From: Flavobacterium sp.
GTDB lineage: Bacteria > Bacteroidota > Bacteroidia > Flavobacteriales > Flavobacteriaceae
Length of the DNA stretch: 49,327 nt
Assembly (NCBI GenBank): GCA_014378065.1
Contig: JACMOK010000032.1
Span: 1-49,327, forward strand
Direction of reading: 5' to 3'
Program-made: the position numbers and the translations under genes
Shown: one piece after another, positions 7,490 to 16,327 of the stretch
Layout of the letters: the number at the start of each line of letters is the position of its first letter
Position numbering within the stretch: the first letter of the stretch is position 1
The notes under the pieces: model-generated
Database searches by the model: none
The model's input: only the letters and a program-made list of their open reading frames with translations
What the model was told of the DNA's origin: nothing

Positions 7490-8926
7490 TTATCGGTTGA
7501 TGTGGATTAAGATGTTTTCGAGACTTGGTGTAATCAAATCGGTAATGGGTTTCGGATATAATCCAAAGAAGAACAATACGGCAATAATGACCACCAATGT
7601 TAACCCTTCGTTAAAACTAACTTCTTTAAATACGCTGGTATTGGTTTGTCCCAACATCACTTGCTGGAACATTTTGAGCATGTAGTAGGCACCCAGAATG
7701 ATGGTGGTACCGCCCAATATGGCAAACAAAAGATTTACTTGAGACAAACTGTAGAGCACCGTAAATTCTCCGATAAAATTAAATGTGGACGGTAAGGCGA
7801 CGGAAGCCAGAACCAAGATTAAAAATTGCGAGGTAAATTTTGGCGCTTGAGCACGAATGCCGCCCATTTCTGCAATAGTTCGGGTTTCGTATCTTCTGAA
7901 AATAATTTCAGCAACAAAAAACAATCCTACCACTACAAATCCGTGGGCAATCATTTGCAATACTGCACCCCGCAGGCCGTCTAAGGTTAAGGTATAAATG
8001 CCAGCGGCAATTAATCCCACGTGTGCCAAGGAAGAATAGGCCAAAAGTTTTTTCAGATCTTTCTGTCGCAAAGCTACAATAGAGCCGTAGATAACACCCG
8101 CGATTCCGAGTCCGATGAAGGTAAACATAAAGTGTCTTGCGGCAAACGGTGCAATAGGCAACTGCCATCGAATGATACTATACAATCCCATTTTAAGCAT
8201 GATTCCAGACAACAACATTGTGCCGACAGTAGGTGCTTTCTGATATACTTTGGCCTGCCAGGTGTGAAAAGGAATGATTGGAATTTTGATGGCATAGGCC
8301 ATAAAAAAAGCCAAGAAAAGCCAAGTTTGTTCTGTTGCGGTTAAATTCAAATTGTATAAATTTTCCACCAATAAATTACCTGCTTTGCCATACAAATAAA
8401 CAAACGCCACAAGCATAAACAAGGATCCCGCAAAGGTATAGATGAAAAATTTGACGACTGCTTTTTTGCGTTCTTCCGCATCGCCATTGCCCCAAAGCAG
8501 TGCAATAAAGTAAATCGGAATTAGAGATAATTCCCAAAAAATGTAATATAAGAGTCCGTCTGCGGCCAGAAATGTTCCCACCATCGCAAACGACATAAAT
8601 AAAATCAGGGCGTAAATGGCTTTCGAGTTTTTAAAATCATTCCCAAATCCAGAAAAAAGAATAATAGGAGTCAACGCAGTGGTCAGCAAAAGCATCGCTA
8701 ATGAAAGTCCATCGGCTTTTAAAGCAAATGAAATGTTGGGTTTGTTAATCCATGGCGAAACAAAATCAATAGCTAGGCCTGAATTAAATAAAGTTAGCAA
8801 ATATACTGATAAACCGAACGACGCCAATCCAAAAAACAAAGCCACTTTCGCCGCCATTTTGTCTCCTGAAAAATAGGTTGCCAGCGCGCCAACAAAAAGT
8901 AGAATTAATACGTAAGTTACATCCAT
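7490..8926 (-). CDS. nuoM: NADH-quinone oxidoreductase subunit M
   Basis: 478-residue antiporter-like membrane subunit of complex I. Diagnostic text includes YIFWELSLIPIYFI, with the conserved Glu of the lateral charge relay, and KIPIIPFHTWQAKVYQKAP, with the Lys/His channel residues. About 14 hydrophobic segments are visible. It lies between nuoL (9 bp) and nuoN (12 bp) on the same strand, so co-translation in the operon is expected. Confidence 0.97.
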   Translation of the reverse strand: MDVTYVLILLFVGALATYFSGDKMAAKVALFFGLASFGLSVYLLTLFNSGLAIDFVSPWINKPNISFALKADGLSLAMLLLTTALTPIILFSGFGNDFKNSKAIYALILFMSFAMVGTFLAADGLLYYIFWELSLIPIYFIALLWGNGDAEERKKAVVKFFIYTFAGSLFMLVAFVYLYGKAGNLLVENLYNLNLTATEQTWLFLAFFMAYAIKIPIIPFHTWQAKVYQKAPTVGTMLLSGIMLKMGLYSIIRWQLPIAPFAARHFMFTFIGLGIAGVIYGSIVALRQKDLKKLLAYSSLAHVGLIAAGIYTLTLDGLRGAVLQMIAHGFVVVGLFFVAEIIFRRYETRTIAEMGGIRAQAPKFTSQFLILVLASVALPSTFNFIGEFTVLYSLSQVNLLFAILGGTTIILGAYYMLKMFQQVMLGQTNTSVFKEVSFNEGLTLVVIIAVLFFFGLYPKPITDLITPSLENILIHINR

Positions 8927-8935
8927 TAGTAAAAA

Positions 8936-10819
8936 TTATTGAGCTAAAAATAAATAGGAAACCATTGCACAAATACCAAGTACAAAAGCAAAAAGGTAAA
9001 ATCCGATATTTCCATTTTGCAATTTTTTTCCTTGAAAACCGATTTCATTGGTCACTTTTGCCATTCCGAATATAAATCCGGAAAGTGCCGTTTCAATGTA
9101 ATCTCTAAAGAAAACTGACAGGCCGTTGATTGGTCTTACAAATAAAAATTCATAAATTTCATCTATATAATATTTATGGTACACGACTTTAGCAAAACCA
9201 GTAATCTGTGCATCCTCGGCGGGGACTTGGCGTTGTTTGATATATTTTGCGTAAGCGGTTCCAATACCAATAAATGCGCCGACTAATGCAATCCCCATCA
9301 ATATATAAGCAGTGGTATCCAAACCGTGTGCTTCGGGATTTGCATTGTTGAAAAGCGGAGCCATGTAATAATTCAACCAATTGCTGCCCGGAAAATTAAT
9401 CAGTCCGCCAACGGTAGCTAAAATAGCCAAGACAATCAATGGAAAAGTAATCAAACTTGGACTTTCGTGTAAGTGATGCTTTTGTTCCTCCGTTCCTCTA
9501 AAGTCGTTAAAGAAAGTCAGATACATCAGGCGAAACATATAAAAGGCTGTCATAATGGACGCAACGGAACCAATAATCCAGAGCGTTTTATTGTGTTCGA
9601 AGGCTACCATCAGAATCTCGTCTTTCGACCAGAATCCTGCAAATGGAAAAACACCGGCGATCGCCAAACTCGAAATTAGCATGGTGACAAAGGTGATGGG
9701 CATCGCTTTTTTGAGGCCACCCATTTTACGCATGTCTTGCTCGCCGTGTAAAGCATGAATAACCGATCCAGAACCCAAAAACAAACACGCTTTAAAAAAC
9801 GCATGCGTAATGACATGAAAGACGGCCACTTCGTATGCGCCCAACCCCAAAGCCAAAAACATAAGTCCCAATTGAGAAACGGTAGAATAGGCCAATACTT
9901 TTTTAATATCGTTTTGTAAAAGTCCAATCGTCGCGGCAACCAAGGCAGTAATGGCTCCAATCACGGCAATAACATTCTGAACTTGCGGTGTCAAATCGAA
10001 CAAGAAATTTAAACGGGTGACCATAAAAATACCGGCAGTGACCATCGTCGCTGCGTGAATCAAAGCCGAAACGGGAGTAGGTCCTGCCATCGCATCAGGC
10101 AGCCAAGTGTATAACGGAATCTGTGCAGATTTTCCGCAGGCGCCAATAAACAAACACAACGCTGCTACCGAAAGCCAGTAGATATTGATGTTGCTTGTGC
10201 CAATGATGGCCATTTTTAAAGAAGCATAATCTAAAGTGGAGAATAAATTGCCAAGGATAAATATTCCGATCAACAGTCCCAAATCACCAATGCGGTTCAT
10301 GATGAAAGCCTTTTTTGCGGCGTCGTTGTATTCGTGATTTTTATACCAAAATCCGATTAGCAAGTAGGAACATAGCCCAACGCCTTCCCAGCCGATGAAC
10401 ATAACCAATAAGTTGCTGCCTACCACGAGTGTGATCATAAAGAAAACAAACAGATTGAGATAGGCGAAAAAAACAGGCAGCTTCTCATCGTCATGCATAT
10501 AGCTGATGGAATACAAGTGAATCAACGACCCGATGCCTGTCACAAACAACAGCCACAACAACGAAAGCTGGTCTAATAAAAAGCCGAAGTCGACTTTAAA
10601 ATTACTGATCTGAATCCAATCAAACAACACAATTTGCAGCGGTTGTTTGGTTTGGATGATTTGCATAAAAAAGTAAATCGAAACGAGAAATGAAACCACC
10701 ACAGAGGCCGTTCCAACAAAGCCAGAAAGGGTTTTGCCCATGTTTTTCCCGAAGAAAACATTGAGTAAAAATCCTAAAAATGGCGCTAAAACTAAAACTA
10801 AAACTAAATTGGTATCCAT
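8936..10819 (-). CDS. nuoL: NADH-quinone oxidoreductase subunit L
   Basis: 627-residue distal antiporter-like subunit of complex I. Conserved text includes FIGWEGVGLCSYLLIGFWY (Glu of the charge relay) and KSAQIPLYTWLPDAMAGPTP (Lys/His channel). The C-terminal part carries the extra hydrophobic segments and amphipathic region typical of NuoL that extend along the membrane arm. It follows nuoK by 6 bp. Length is normal for the family. Confidence 0.97.
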   Translation of the reverse strand: MDTNLVLVLVLAPFLGFLLNVFFGKNMGKTLSGFVGTASVVVSFLVSIYFFMQIIQTKQPLQIVLFDWIQISNFKVDFGFLLDQLSLLWLLFVTGIGSLIHLYSISYMHDDEKLPVFFAYLNLFVFFMITLVVGSNLLVMFIGWEGVGLCSYLLIGFWYKNHEYNDAAKKAFIMNRIGDLGLLIGIFILGNLFSTLDYASLKMAIIGTSNINIYWLSVAALCLFIGACGKSAQIPLYTWLPDAMAGPTPVSALIHAATMVTAGIFMVTRLNFLFDLTPQVQNVIAVIGAITALVAATIGLLQNDIKKVLAYSTVSQLGLMFLALGLGAYEVAVFHVITHAFFKACLFLGSGSVIHALHGEQDMRKMGGLKKAMPITFVTMLISSLAIAGVFPFAGFWSKDEILMVAFEHNKTLWIIGSVASIMTAFYMFRLMYLTFFNDFRGTEEQKHHLHESPSLITFPLIVLAILATVGGLINFPGSNWLNYYMAPLFNNANPEAHGLDTTAYILMGIALVGAFIGIGTAYAKYIKQRQVPAEDAQITGFAKVVYHKYYIDEIYEFLFVRPINGLSVFFRDYIETALSGFIFGMAKVTNEIGFQGKKLQNGNIGFYLFAFVLGICAMVSYLFLAQ

Positions 10820-10825
10820 CGAATG

Positions 10826-11146
10826 TTATCCTTTTAATTTTTTTAAATTATCGATATCTATCGAACCTAAATTTCTGAATATTGAAACCAGTATCGCCAG
10901 GCCTACCGCAACTTCCGCCGCAGCAACGGCCATAGAGAAAAACACAAAAACCTGTCCTTGTGCATCCTGATGGTACGTAGAAAAGGCCACAAACAATAAG
11001 TTTACGGCATTGAGCATGATTTCAATCGACATGAAAACAATGATCGCATTTCTTCGGTACAACACCCCGAAAACGCCTATACAAAAAAGAATTACACTCA
11101 CAAAAATGTAATTTTCTATGCCGATTTGATTTAAAATATTATTCAT
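10826..11146 (-). CDS. nuoK: NADH-quinone oxidoreductase subunit K
   Basis: 106-residue, three-helix membrane subunit of complex I. It shows the conserved glutamates of the proton path in [18 protein letters not shown] and [13 protein letters not shown]. One base separates it from nuoJ and 6 bp from nuoL, indicating tight operon coupling. Length and hydropathy fit NuoK/MrpC-like proteins; operon position excludes an Mrp antiporter. Confidence 0.96.
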   Translation of the reverse strand: MNNILNQIGIENYIFVSVILFCIGVFGVLYRRNAIIVFMSIEIMLNAVNLLFVAFSTYHQDAQGQVFVFFSMAVAAAEVAVGLAILVSIFRNLGSIDIDNLKKLKG

Positions 11147-11147
11147 G

Positions 11148-11663
11148 TTATTTTTCTAATTTTTCTTTTTTAGACAATAAAACGGTTCCAATCATCGCCA
11201 CCAAAAGCAAAATAGAGGCAAATTCGAACGGCACCATATATTCGTTGAGCAATACTTTGCCCAGTAATTTTATGGATTGGTAGTCCTGGCCAATCACATC
11301 ATAAGTACCATCGGCAATTGGTTTCGAGTTGACAAAAATGGCAATCAACACCAAACACATCAAACAGAAAAAAATCGCTGCGGCCCATCTTGTAATCCTC
11401 GGCTTATGCACTTCATTTTCCTTGTTGAGGTTCATCAACATGATGGTGAACAAAAACAAAATCATGATGGCTCCAGAATAGACTATGATATGAACAATGG
11501 CGAGAAATTGAGAGTTCAGTAACAAATAATGACCGGCGATAGAGAAGAAGCAAATGACCAAATACAGCGCACTATGAATCGGATTTTTACTAAAAATGGT
11601 CATAAAAGCTGTGGCCAAAGTAACTGTAGATAAAACACAAAATAATATAAGTATCGGAGACAT
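11148..11663 (-). CDS. nuoJ: NADH-quinone oxidoreductase subunit J
   Basis: 171-residue membrane subunit of complex I with five hydrophobic segments. The family text [22 protein letters not shown] is the hinge helix with a conserved Tyr. Its ATG overlaps the nuoI stop by one base (TAATG), so translational coupling is likely. It is followed by nuoK after one base. Confidence 0.95.
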   Translation of the reverse strand: MSPILILFCVLSTVTLATAFMTIFSKNPIHSALYLVICFFSIAGHYLLLNSQFLAIVHIIVYSGAIMILFLFTIMLMNLNKENEVHKPRITRWAAAIFFCLMCLVLIAIFVNSKPIADGTYDVIGQDYQSIKLLGKVLLNEYMVPFEFASILLLVAMIGTVLLSKKEKLEK

Positions 11664-12208
11664 TAATTGGCGTTTTTAAGTTGAGCATTTTTCATCGCGG
11701 CATCCAAAGGCATGACCAGTTTGTCTTTTCCAAAAATAAAATCCTCGCGATCATAGCTCGAGGGCACCAGTACTTTCGAAGTCGTCAAATAAATCGCATC
11801 TTTTGGGCAAGCCTCTTCACACAAACCACAGAAAATACAACGCAACATATTAATTTCATAAACCGAAGCATATTTTTCCTCACGATACAAATGTTTTTCA
11901 TTGGCCTTTCTTTCAGAAGCCACCATGGTTATGGCCTCTGCCGGACACGACAGCGCACACAAGCCACAAGCCGTGCAGTTTTCTCTGCCTTGCTCATCGC
12001 GTTTCAGCATGTGCTGGCCCCGATGCACCGGACTCATTTCACGCACTTGTTCCGGATACTGAATGGTCACCTTGCGCGTGAACAAATGGCGGATCGTAAT
12101 GAACAGCCCTTTGGCAATCGCCACCAGATACAGGCGTTCCCAAAAAGTCATTTCCTTATTGGAAACCTGCTTTTTTCTGCCCGACAATGAAATAGTTTGT
12201 ATTGACAT
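11663..12208 (-). CDS. nuoI: NADH-quinone oxidoreductase subunit I (two 4Fe-4S ferredoxin-type)
   Basis: 181-residue peripheral-arm subunit that holds clusters N6a and N6b and passes electrons toward NuoB. Two classic motifs are visible: CTACGLCALSCP and CIFCGLCEEACP. An N-terminal amphipathic stretch (LYLVAIAKGLFITIRHLF) should seat it on the membrane. It is separated from upstream nuoH by 106 bp that contain a hairpin repeat, the widest gap in the operon, and overlaps nuoJ by one base. Confidence 0.97.
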   Translation of the reverse strand: MSIQTISLSGRKKQVSNKEMTFWERLYLVAIAKGLFITIRHLFTRKVTIQYPEQVREMSPVHRGQHMLKRDEQGRENCTACGLCALSCPAEAITMVASERKANEKHLYREEKYASVYEINMLRCIFCGLCEEACPKDAIYLTTSKVLVPSSYDREDFIFGKDKLVMPLDAAMKNAQLKNAN

Positions 12209-12224
12209 TTTATTTTTTATTTAA

Positions 12225-12300
12225 AGCTAATCCTGCTATGCGTTACAATCTTTTGTGCCGAACCCCGTCACAAAAGGATTTCCACTGCTATCAGGGCTAG
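12225..12300 (-). repeat. Dispersed hairpin repeat, copy 2, inside the nuo operon
   Basis: A 76-bp imperfect palindrome. On the minus strand it runs TAGCCCTGATAGCAGTGG, ATCCTTTTGTGACGGGG, CACAAAAGAT and GCAGGATTAGCT; outer and inner arms pair around a GC-rich loop. It fills most of the nuoH-nuoI gap. The conserved blocks match 5961-6065 and 39272-39344. It could attenuate or process the nuo transcript; that role is inferred. Confidence 0.8.
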
Positions 12301-12314
12301 ATACGAAATTCATT

Positions 12315-13367
12315 TTACAGTCCCAGATAAGCGGCAATATCGTGTCGCAAAATGACAATGCCGGTGATCATAATATTAAAAATCGACAACGGAATTAATA
12401 TTTTCCAACCCAAATGCATCAATTGGTCGTAACGAAATCTCGGAATCGTCCAACGCACCCACATGTAAAAAAAGATAAAACCACAGAGTTTGATAAATAA
12501 AACAAACATGCCAATGACATTAGCCAAATTTACTCCCCAATGTTCCAACGCCCATTGCATTCCAGGATAATTGTAGCCTCCGAAAAACAACACCGCCAAT
12601 ATCGTCGAGGAAATAAACATATTCGCATATTCTGCAAACAGGTAGAAACCCATTTTCATCGAAGAATATTCGGTATGATACCCACCAATCAATTCGCTTT
12701 CACACTCCGCCAAATCAAAAGGGGTGCGATTGGTTTCTGCAAAAGCACAAATCAAAAAGATCAAAAACGACAAAGGTTGGTAGAAAACATTCCAATGCAA
12801 ACCAGATTGCTGCGCAGAAATTTCTCTCAAACTCAAGGTTCCCGTCATCATTAACAAAGCAATCACCGAAAGTCCCATTGCGACTTCATAAGAAACCATC
12901 TGTGAAGCAGCACGAACGGCGCCCATCAACGAGAATTTATTATTCGATGCCCAACCGCCAATCATGATTCCGTAAACTCCGACAGAGATCACGCCGAAAA
13001 TATAAAGTAAAGCCACGTCAATATCAGTGGCTTGCAAAATAATATCCCTTCCGAAAAGATGCAATTTATCACCCCAGGGAATCACCGCACTCGTCATCAG
13101 CGCGGTGCTCATGGCAATGGCCGGTCCGATGATAAATAAAAGTTTATTGGGTGTATTGGGAAAAAACTCCTCTTTTGCAAACAATTTTAGTCCGTCGGCC
13201 AAAGGTTGAAACAATCCCAGAGGACCTGCTCGGTTCGGGCCAATTCGGTCTTGTAGCCAGGCGGCTACTTTGCGTTCTGCCCAGGTGGAATACATGGCCA
13301 TCAGCATTGTGAGCGCAAATACGGCGACGATAATGACGCTTTTTTCTATGATAATGGTACTAGTCAT
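12315..13367 (-). CDS. nuoH: NADH-quinone oxidoreductase subunit H
   Basis: 350-residue membrane subunit that, with NuoB and NuoD, forms the quinone chamber. Family signatures are visible: AAWLQDRIGPNRAGPLGLFQ near the N-terminus and ETNRTPFDLAECESELIGG with the conserved acidic residues of the E-channel. Eight or more hydrophobic segments are present. The start overlaps the nuoG 3' end by 8 bp. A hairpin repeat lies between its stop and nuoI. Confidence 0.97.
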   Translation of the reverse strand: MTSTIIIEKSVIIVAVFALTMLMAMYSTWAERKVAAWLQDRIGPNRAGPLGLFQPLADGLKLFAKEEFFPNTPNKLLFIIGPAIAMSTALMTSAVIPWGDKLHLFGRDIILQATDIDVALLYIFGVISVGVYGIMIGGWASNNKFSLMGAVRAASQMVSYEVAMGLSVIALLMMTGTLSLREISAQQSGLHWNVFYQPLSFLIFLICAFAETNRTPFDLAECESELIGGYHTEYSSMKMGFYLFAEYANMFISSTILAVLFFGGYNYPGMQWALEHWGVNLANVIGMFVLFIKLCGFIFFYMWVRWTIPRFRYDQLMHLGWKILIPLSIFNIMITGIVILRHDIAAYLGL

Positions 13368-14409
13368 TGTTGCCGAAACTTTCCTGGTTAATAATATCTT
13401 CCTGAGTTAACGGAGTAGCCGGCATACTGATTTTTTTGCGGTCGATATCTCGGCCCATCAGGATGAATTTCTCAGTGGCAATTTCCACTTTGTCTAGTTT
13501 TCTGGTGTAATTATTTTGGTTGATAACAGAATCTTTCTCGAATTTCCTTGGACCTTCAATCACCCAGTCTTTGGGTTCTTTGTGATCAAATCGACATTCA
13601 TTACAAATGAATTCTTCTACTTCGTGAAATTCGTCTTTTCTGCCGGTCACTCTTTGAATTTCGTCACCAAACATCCAAATCGTAGTTTTTCCGCAACATT
13701 TTGTACAATTTCTGTGGGCATTGTATGGTTTGTTGAACCACACCCGTTGTTTGAATCTAAAGGTTTTGTCAGTCAACGCGCCTACGGGACAAACGTCAAT
13801 CATATTGCCTGAAAATTCATTGTCAATTGCTTTAGAAAGACAAGTTGAGATATTTGAGTGGTCGCCACGATCCATCACACCGTGAACCCTGTTGTCAGTC
13901 AATTGGTCGGCTACCATCACACAACGGTAACACAAAATACAACGGTTCATGTGCAATTGAATATTCGGACCAATGTCTTCAGGTTCAAAAGTTCTTTTTT
14001 CTTCAATGAAACGCGTTTGTGATTTGCCGTGTTTGAAACTTAAATTCTGTAGGTCACATTCGCCTGCTTGGTCACAAATCGGGCAATCTAGCGGGTGGTT
14101 GATTAGTAGAAATTCGGTGACTGATTTCCGGGCTTCTTCGACTCTTTCAGAGGCGGTGCTGTTAACTTCCATTCCGTCCATACACCCTGTTACACAAGAC
14201 GCCATCAATTTGGGCATCGGTCTTGGGTCGGCATCGCTTCCTTTGGCTACCTCTACCAAACAACAACGGCATTTTCCGCCGCTTCCCTTTAATTTGGAAT
14301 AATAGCACATCGCTGGCGGAACGCTTTCGCCACCAATCATTCGCGCTGCCTGAAGGATCGTCGTCCCTGCTTCGACTTCTATACTTTGACCGTCTATAGT
14401 TACTTTCAT
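13360..14409 (-). CDS. nuoG: Short NuoG: iron-sulfur N-terminal part of complex I subunit G
   Basis: 349 residues, against roughly 700-900 for the usual NuoG. The Fe-S part is complete. A 2Fe-2S set has C35, C47, C50 and C72. The next cluster has H105, C109, C112 and C118 in HPLDCPICDQAGEC. A 4Fe-4S set has C157, C160, C163 and C207 (CILCYRC, CPVG). A further Cys group (C235, C238, C239, C269, C272) resembles the N7-type site at the start of the molybdopterin-like domain. The large C-terminal domain that should follow is absent, and the stop overlaps nuoH by 8 bp, so this looks native and not a recent break. Electron transfer from NuoF to NuoI needs only the part that is present. Confidence 0.93.
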   Translation of the reverse strand: MKVTIDGQSIEVEAGTTILQAARMIGGESVPPAMCYYSKLKGSGGKCRCCLVEVAKGSDADPRPMPKLMASCVTGCMDGMEVNSTASERVEEARKSVTEFLLINHPLDCPICDQAGECDLQNLSFKHGKSQTRFIEEKRTFEPEDIGPNIQLHMNRCILCYRCVMVADQLTDNRVHGVMDRGDHSNISTCLSKAIDNEFSGNMIDVCPVGALTDKTFRFKQRVWFNKPYNAHRNCTKCCGKTTIWMFGDEIQRVTGRKDEFHEVEEFICNECRFDHKEPKDWVIEGPRKFEKDSVINQNNYTRKLDKVEIATEKFILMGRDIDRKKISMPATPLTQEDIINQESFGNND

Positions 14410-14422
14410 GTAAATCTTGACT

Positions 14423-15790
14423 TTATGCGGTTACTTTGGTTACCAAATGTTTAACTTTTTCAAAAGGTTCGGCAACGAAATGATCTCTGTTTTTTATTTT
14501 TTCTGGGAAACGAATGTGGTATTCAAATTCATCTCTAAAGTGGCGCACTGCAGCAGCAACGGGCCAAGCAGCGGCATCTCCTAACGGGCAAATCGTATTT
14601 CCTTCTATTTTACTCTGAATGCTCCACAGCAAATCAATATCTTCTTCCCGACCATGGCCGTTTTCAATACGGTGTAACACTTTTTCCAACCAACCTGTTC
14701 CTTCTCGACAAGGCGAACATTGTCCGCAGCTTTCATGATGGTAGAATCTCGCGAAATTCCAAGTGTTTCTTACAATGCAGGCGGTGTCATTGTACACAAT
14801 AAATCCACCCGATCCTAACATTGAACCGGTTGCAAAACCGCCATCGCTTAAGGATTCGTAAGACATCAATCGGTCATCACCATTGGCTGTTTTGTAAATT
14901 AAACGGGCAGGTAAGACAGGAACGGAACTTCCTCCCGGCACAAACGCTTTTAAAGGACGATCTGAACTCATTCCGCCCAAATATTCGTCTGAATTCATGA
15001 ATTCGTAAACGCTAAGTCCCAATTCAATTTCATAAACGCCGGGATTTTTGACGTGTCCTGATGCGGAAATTAATTTGGTTCCCGTAGATCTTCCAATTCC
15101 GATTTTGGCATAATCAGCGCCTGAATTATTGACAATCCATGGCACTGCCGCAATGGTTTCTACATTATTCACTACCGTTGGATTCGCCCAAAGTCCGGAG
15201 ACTGCCGGAAATGGCGGTTTGATTCTGGGGTTGCCCCTTTTTCCTTCAAGCGATTCGATCAAAGCGGTTTCTTCGCCACAGATATAAGCGCCGGCTCCAA
15301 TATGAACATGTAATTCTAAATCGTAACCAGAACCCAATATGTTTTTCCCCAACCAACCCTCAACTTTCGCTTCGGCGATGGCTTTTTCTAAAATTTTATA
15401 GACCCACATGTATTCCCCGCGGATGTAGATGTAAGATAGATTTGCCCCCAACGCATAGCTTGACGTAATCATGCCTTCGATTAGCAAATGCGGAATAAAT
15501 TCCATCAAATAGCGGTCTTTAAAAGTTCCTGGTTCCGATTCGTCGGCATTGCAAACCAGGTGTCGTGGGTTTCCTGATTTTTTATCGATGAAACTCCATT
15601 TCATTCCACAAGGAAAACCGGCTCCGCCGCGACCGCGCAAACCCGAAGTTTTCACCTCTTCCACCACTTCGTCTGGCGTTAAGGTTTTGATGGCTTTTTC
15701 TACCGAGGCATAGCCACCATTTTGGCGATACACTTCATAGGTTTTAATGCCCGGAACGTTAATTTTATCTAATAATATTTTGTGTGACAT
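14423..15790 (-). CDS. nuoF: NADH-quinone oxidoreductase subunit F (FMN/NADH binding)
   Basis: NADH-dehydrogenase subunit that binds FMN, NADH and cluster N3. The glycine-rich FMN/NADH motif GLRGRGGAGFPCGMKW is near residue 60. The SLBB-like and C-terminal 4Fe-4S parts follow, the latter as SCGQCSPCREG with a later Cys in CPLG. I chose the ATG at 15790 (MSHKILL), two bases after the nuoE stop codon. An upstream in-frame start at 15811 would overlap nuoE by 20 bp and adds no conserved residues. Confidence 0.97.
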   Translation of the reverse strand: MSHKILLDKINVPGIKTYEVYRQNGGYASVEKAIKTLTPDEVVEEVKTSGLRGRGGAGFPCGMKWSFIDKKSGNPRHLVCNADESEPGTFKDRYLMEFIPHLLIEGMITSSYALGANLSYIYIRGEYMWVYKILEKAIAEAKVEGWLGKNILGSGYDLELHVHIGAGAYICGEETALIESLEGKRGNPRIKPPFPAVSGLWANPTVVNNVETIAAVPWIVNNSGADYAKIGIGRSTGTKLISASGHVKNPGVYEIELGLSVYEFMNSDEYLGGMSSDRPLKAFVPGGSSVPVLPARLIYKTANGDDRLMSYESLSDGGFATGSMLGSGGFIVYNDTACIVRNTWNFARFYHHESCGQCSPCREGTGWLEKVLHRIENGHGREEDIDLLWSIQSKIEGNTICPLGDAAAWPVAAAVRHFRDEFEYHIRFPEKIKNRDHFVAEPFEKVKHLVTKVTA

Positions 15791-15791
15791 A

Positions 15792-16322
15792 TTATTTATC
15801 GTGTAAAACAATTTTATTTTCTTTGCAATCGGCTATCAGCTGATCGATTTTTTGTTCATTTAAATGTTCTTGGTAGAAATCGCCCAACTGCATCATGGGA
15901 GCATAACCGCAAGCGCCCAAACATTCTACACCGCGTATTTCAAACAAACCATCAGCAGTAGGCTCGCCAATTTTAACCCCCAATTTATTGCAGGTGTAGT
16001 CCATTAGATTTTCAACCCCGTTGAGGCAACATGGAGAAGTTTGGCAAAATTCGAACATGTATTTTCCGATAGGTCTTTGGTTGTACATCGTGTAAAAACT
16101 CACCACTTCATAAACTTCTATGGGTTTTAGGTGTAAAATTTCTGCTACCATATCTTGTAGCTCCATGCTTAGCCAGTTGTCATGTGCATCCTGAACTTCG
16201 TGAAGCACAGGGAGCAAAGCCGATTTTATTTTATCTTCAGGATAATGACTGGTCAATTCTTTAATGCGATCCATCAAAGTCTCCGTAATATTTATTTCTT
16301 GTGGGTAATGTGTTTTTTCCAT
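15792..16322 (-). CDS. nuoE: NADH-quinone oxidoreductase subunit E (2Fe-2S thioredoxin-like)
   Basis: 176-residue thioredoxin-fold subunit carrying cluster N1a. The ligands are visible as CQTSPCC and, further on, ECLGACGYAPMMQ. It pairs with NuoF in the NADH-oxidising module. It lies between nuoD (5 bp) and nuoF (1 bp). Length is normal. Confidence 0.96.
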   Translation of the reverse strand: MEKTHYPQEINITETLMDRIKELTSHYPEDKIKSALLPVLHEVQDAHDNWLSMELQDMVAEILHLKPIEVYEVVSFYTMYNQRPIGKYMFEFCQTSPCCLNGVENLMDYTCNKLGVKIGEPTADGLFEIRGVECLGACGYAPMMQLGDFYQEHLNEQKIDQLIADCKENKIVLHDK

Positions 16323-16327
16323 AGTTG

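Noticed and set aside
6282..10970. Many opposite-strand frames across nuoN, nuoM, nuoL and nuoK
   Set aside because: They mirror hydrophobic coding sequence on the other strand; the nuo frames have clear conserved motifs.
13360..14409. Short NuoG as a frameshifted full-length gene
   Set aside because: The stop overlaps the nuoH start and the following sequence is fully occupied by nuoH, so no 3' half is left.
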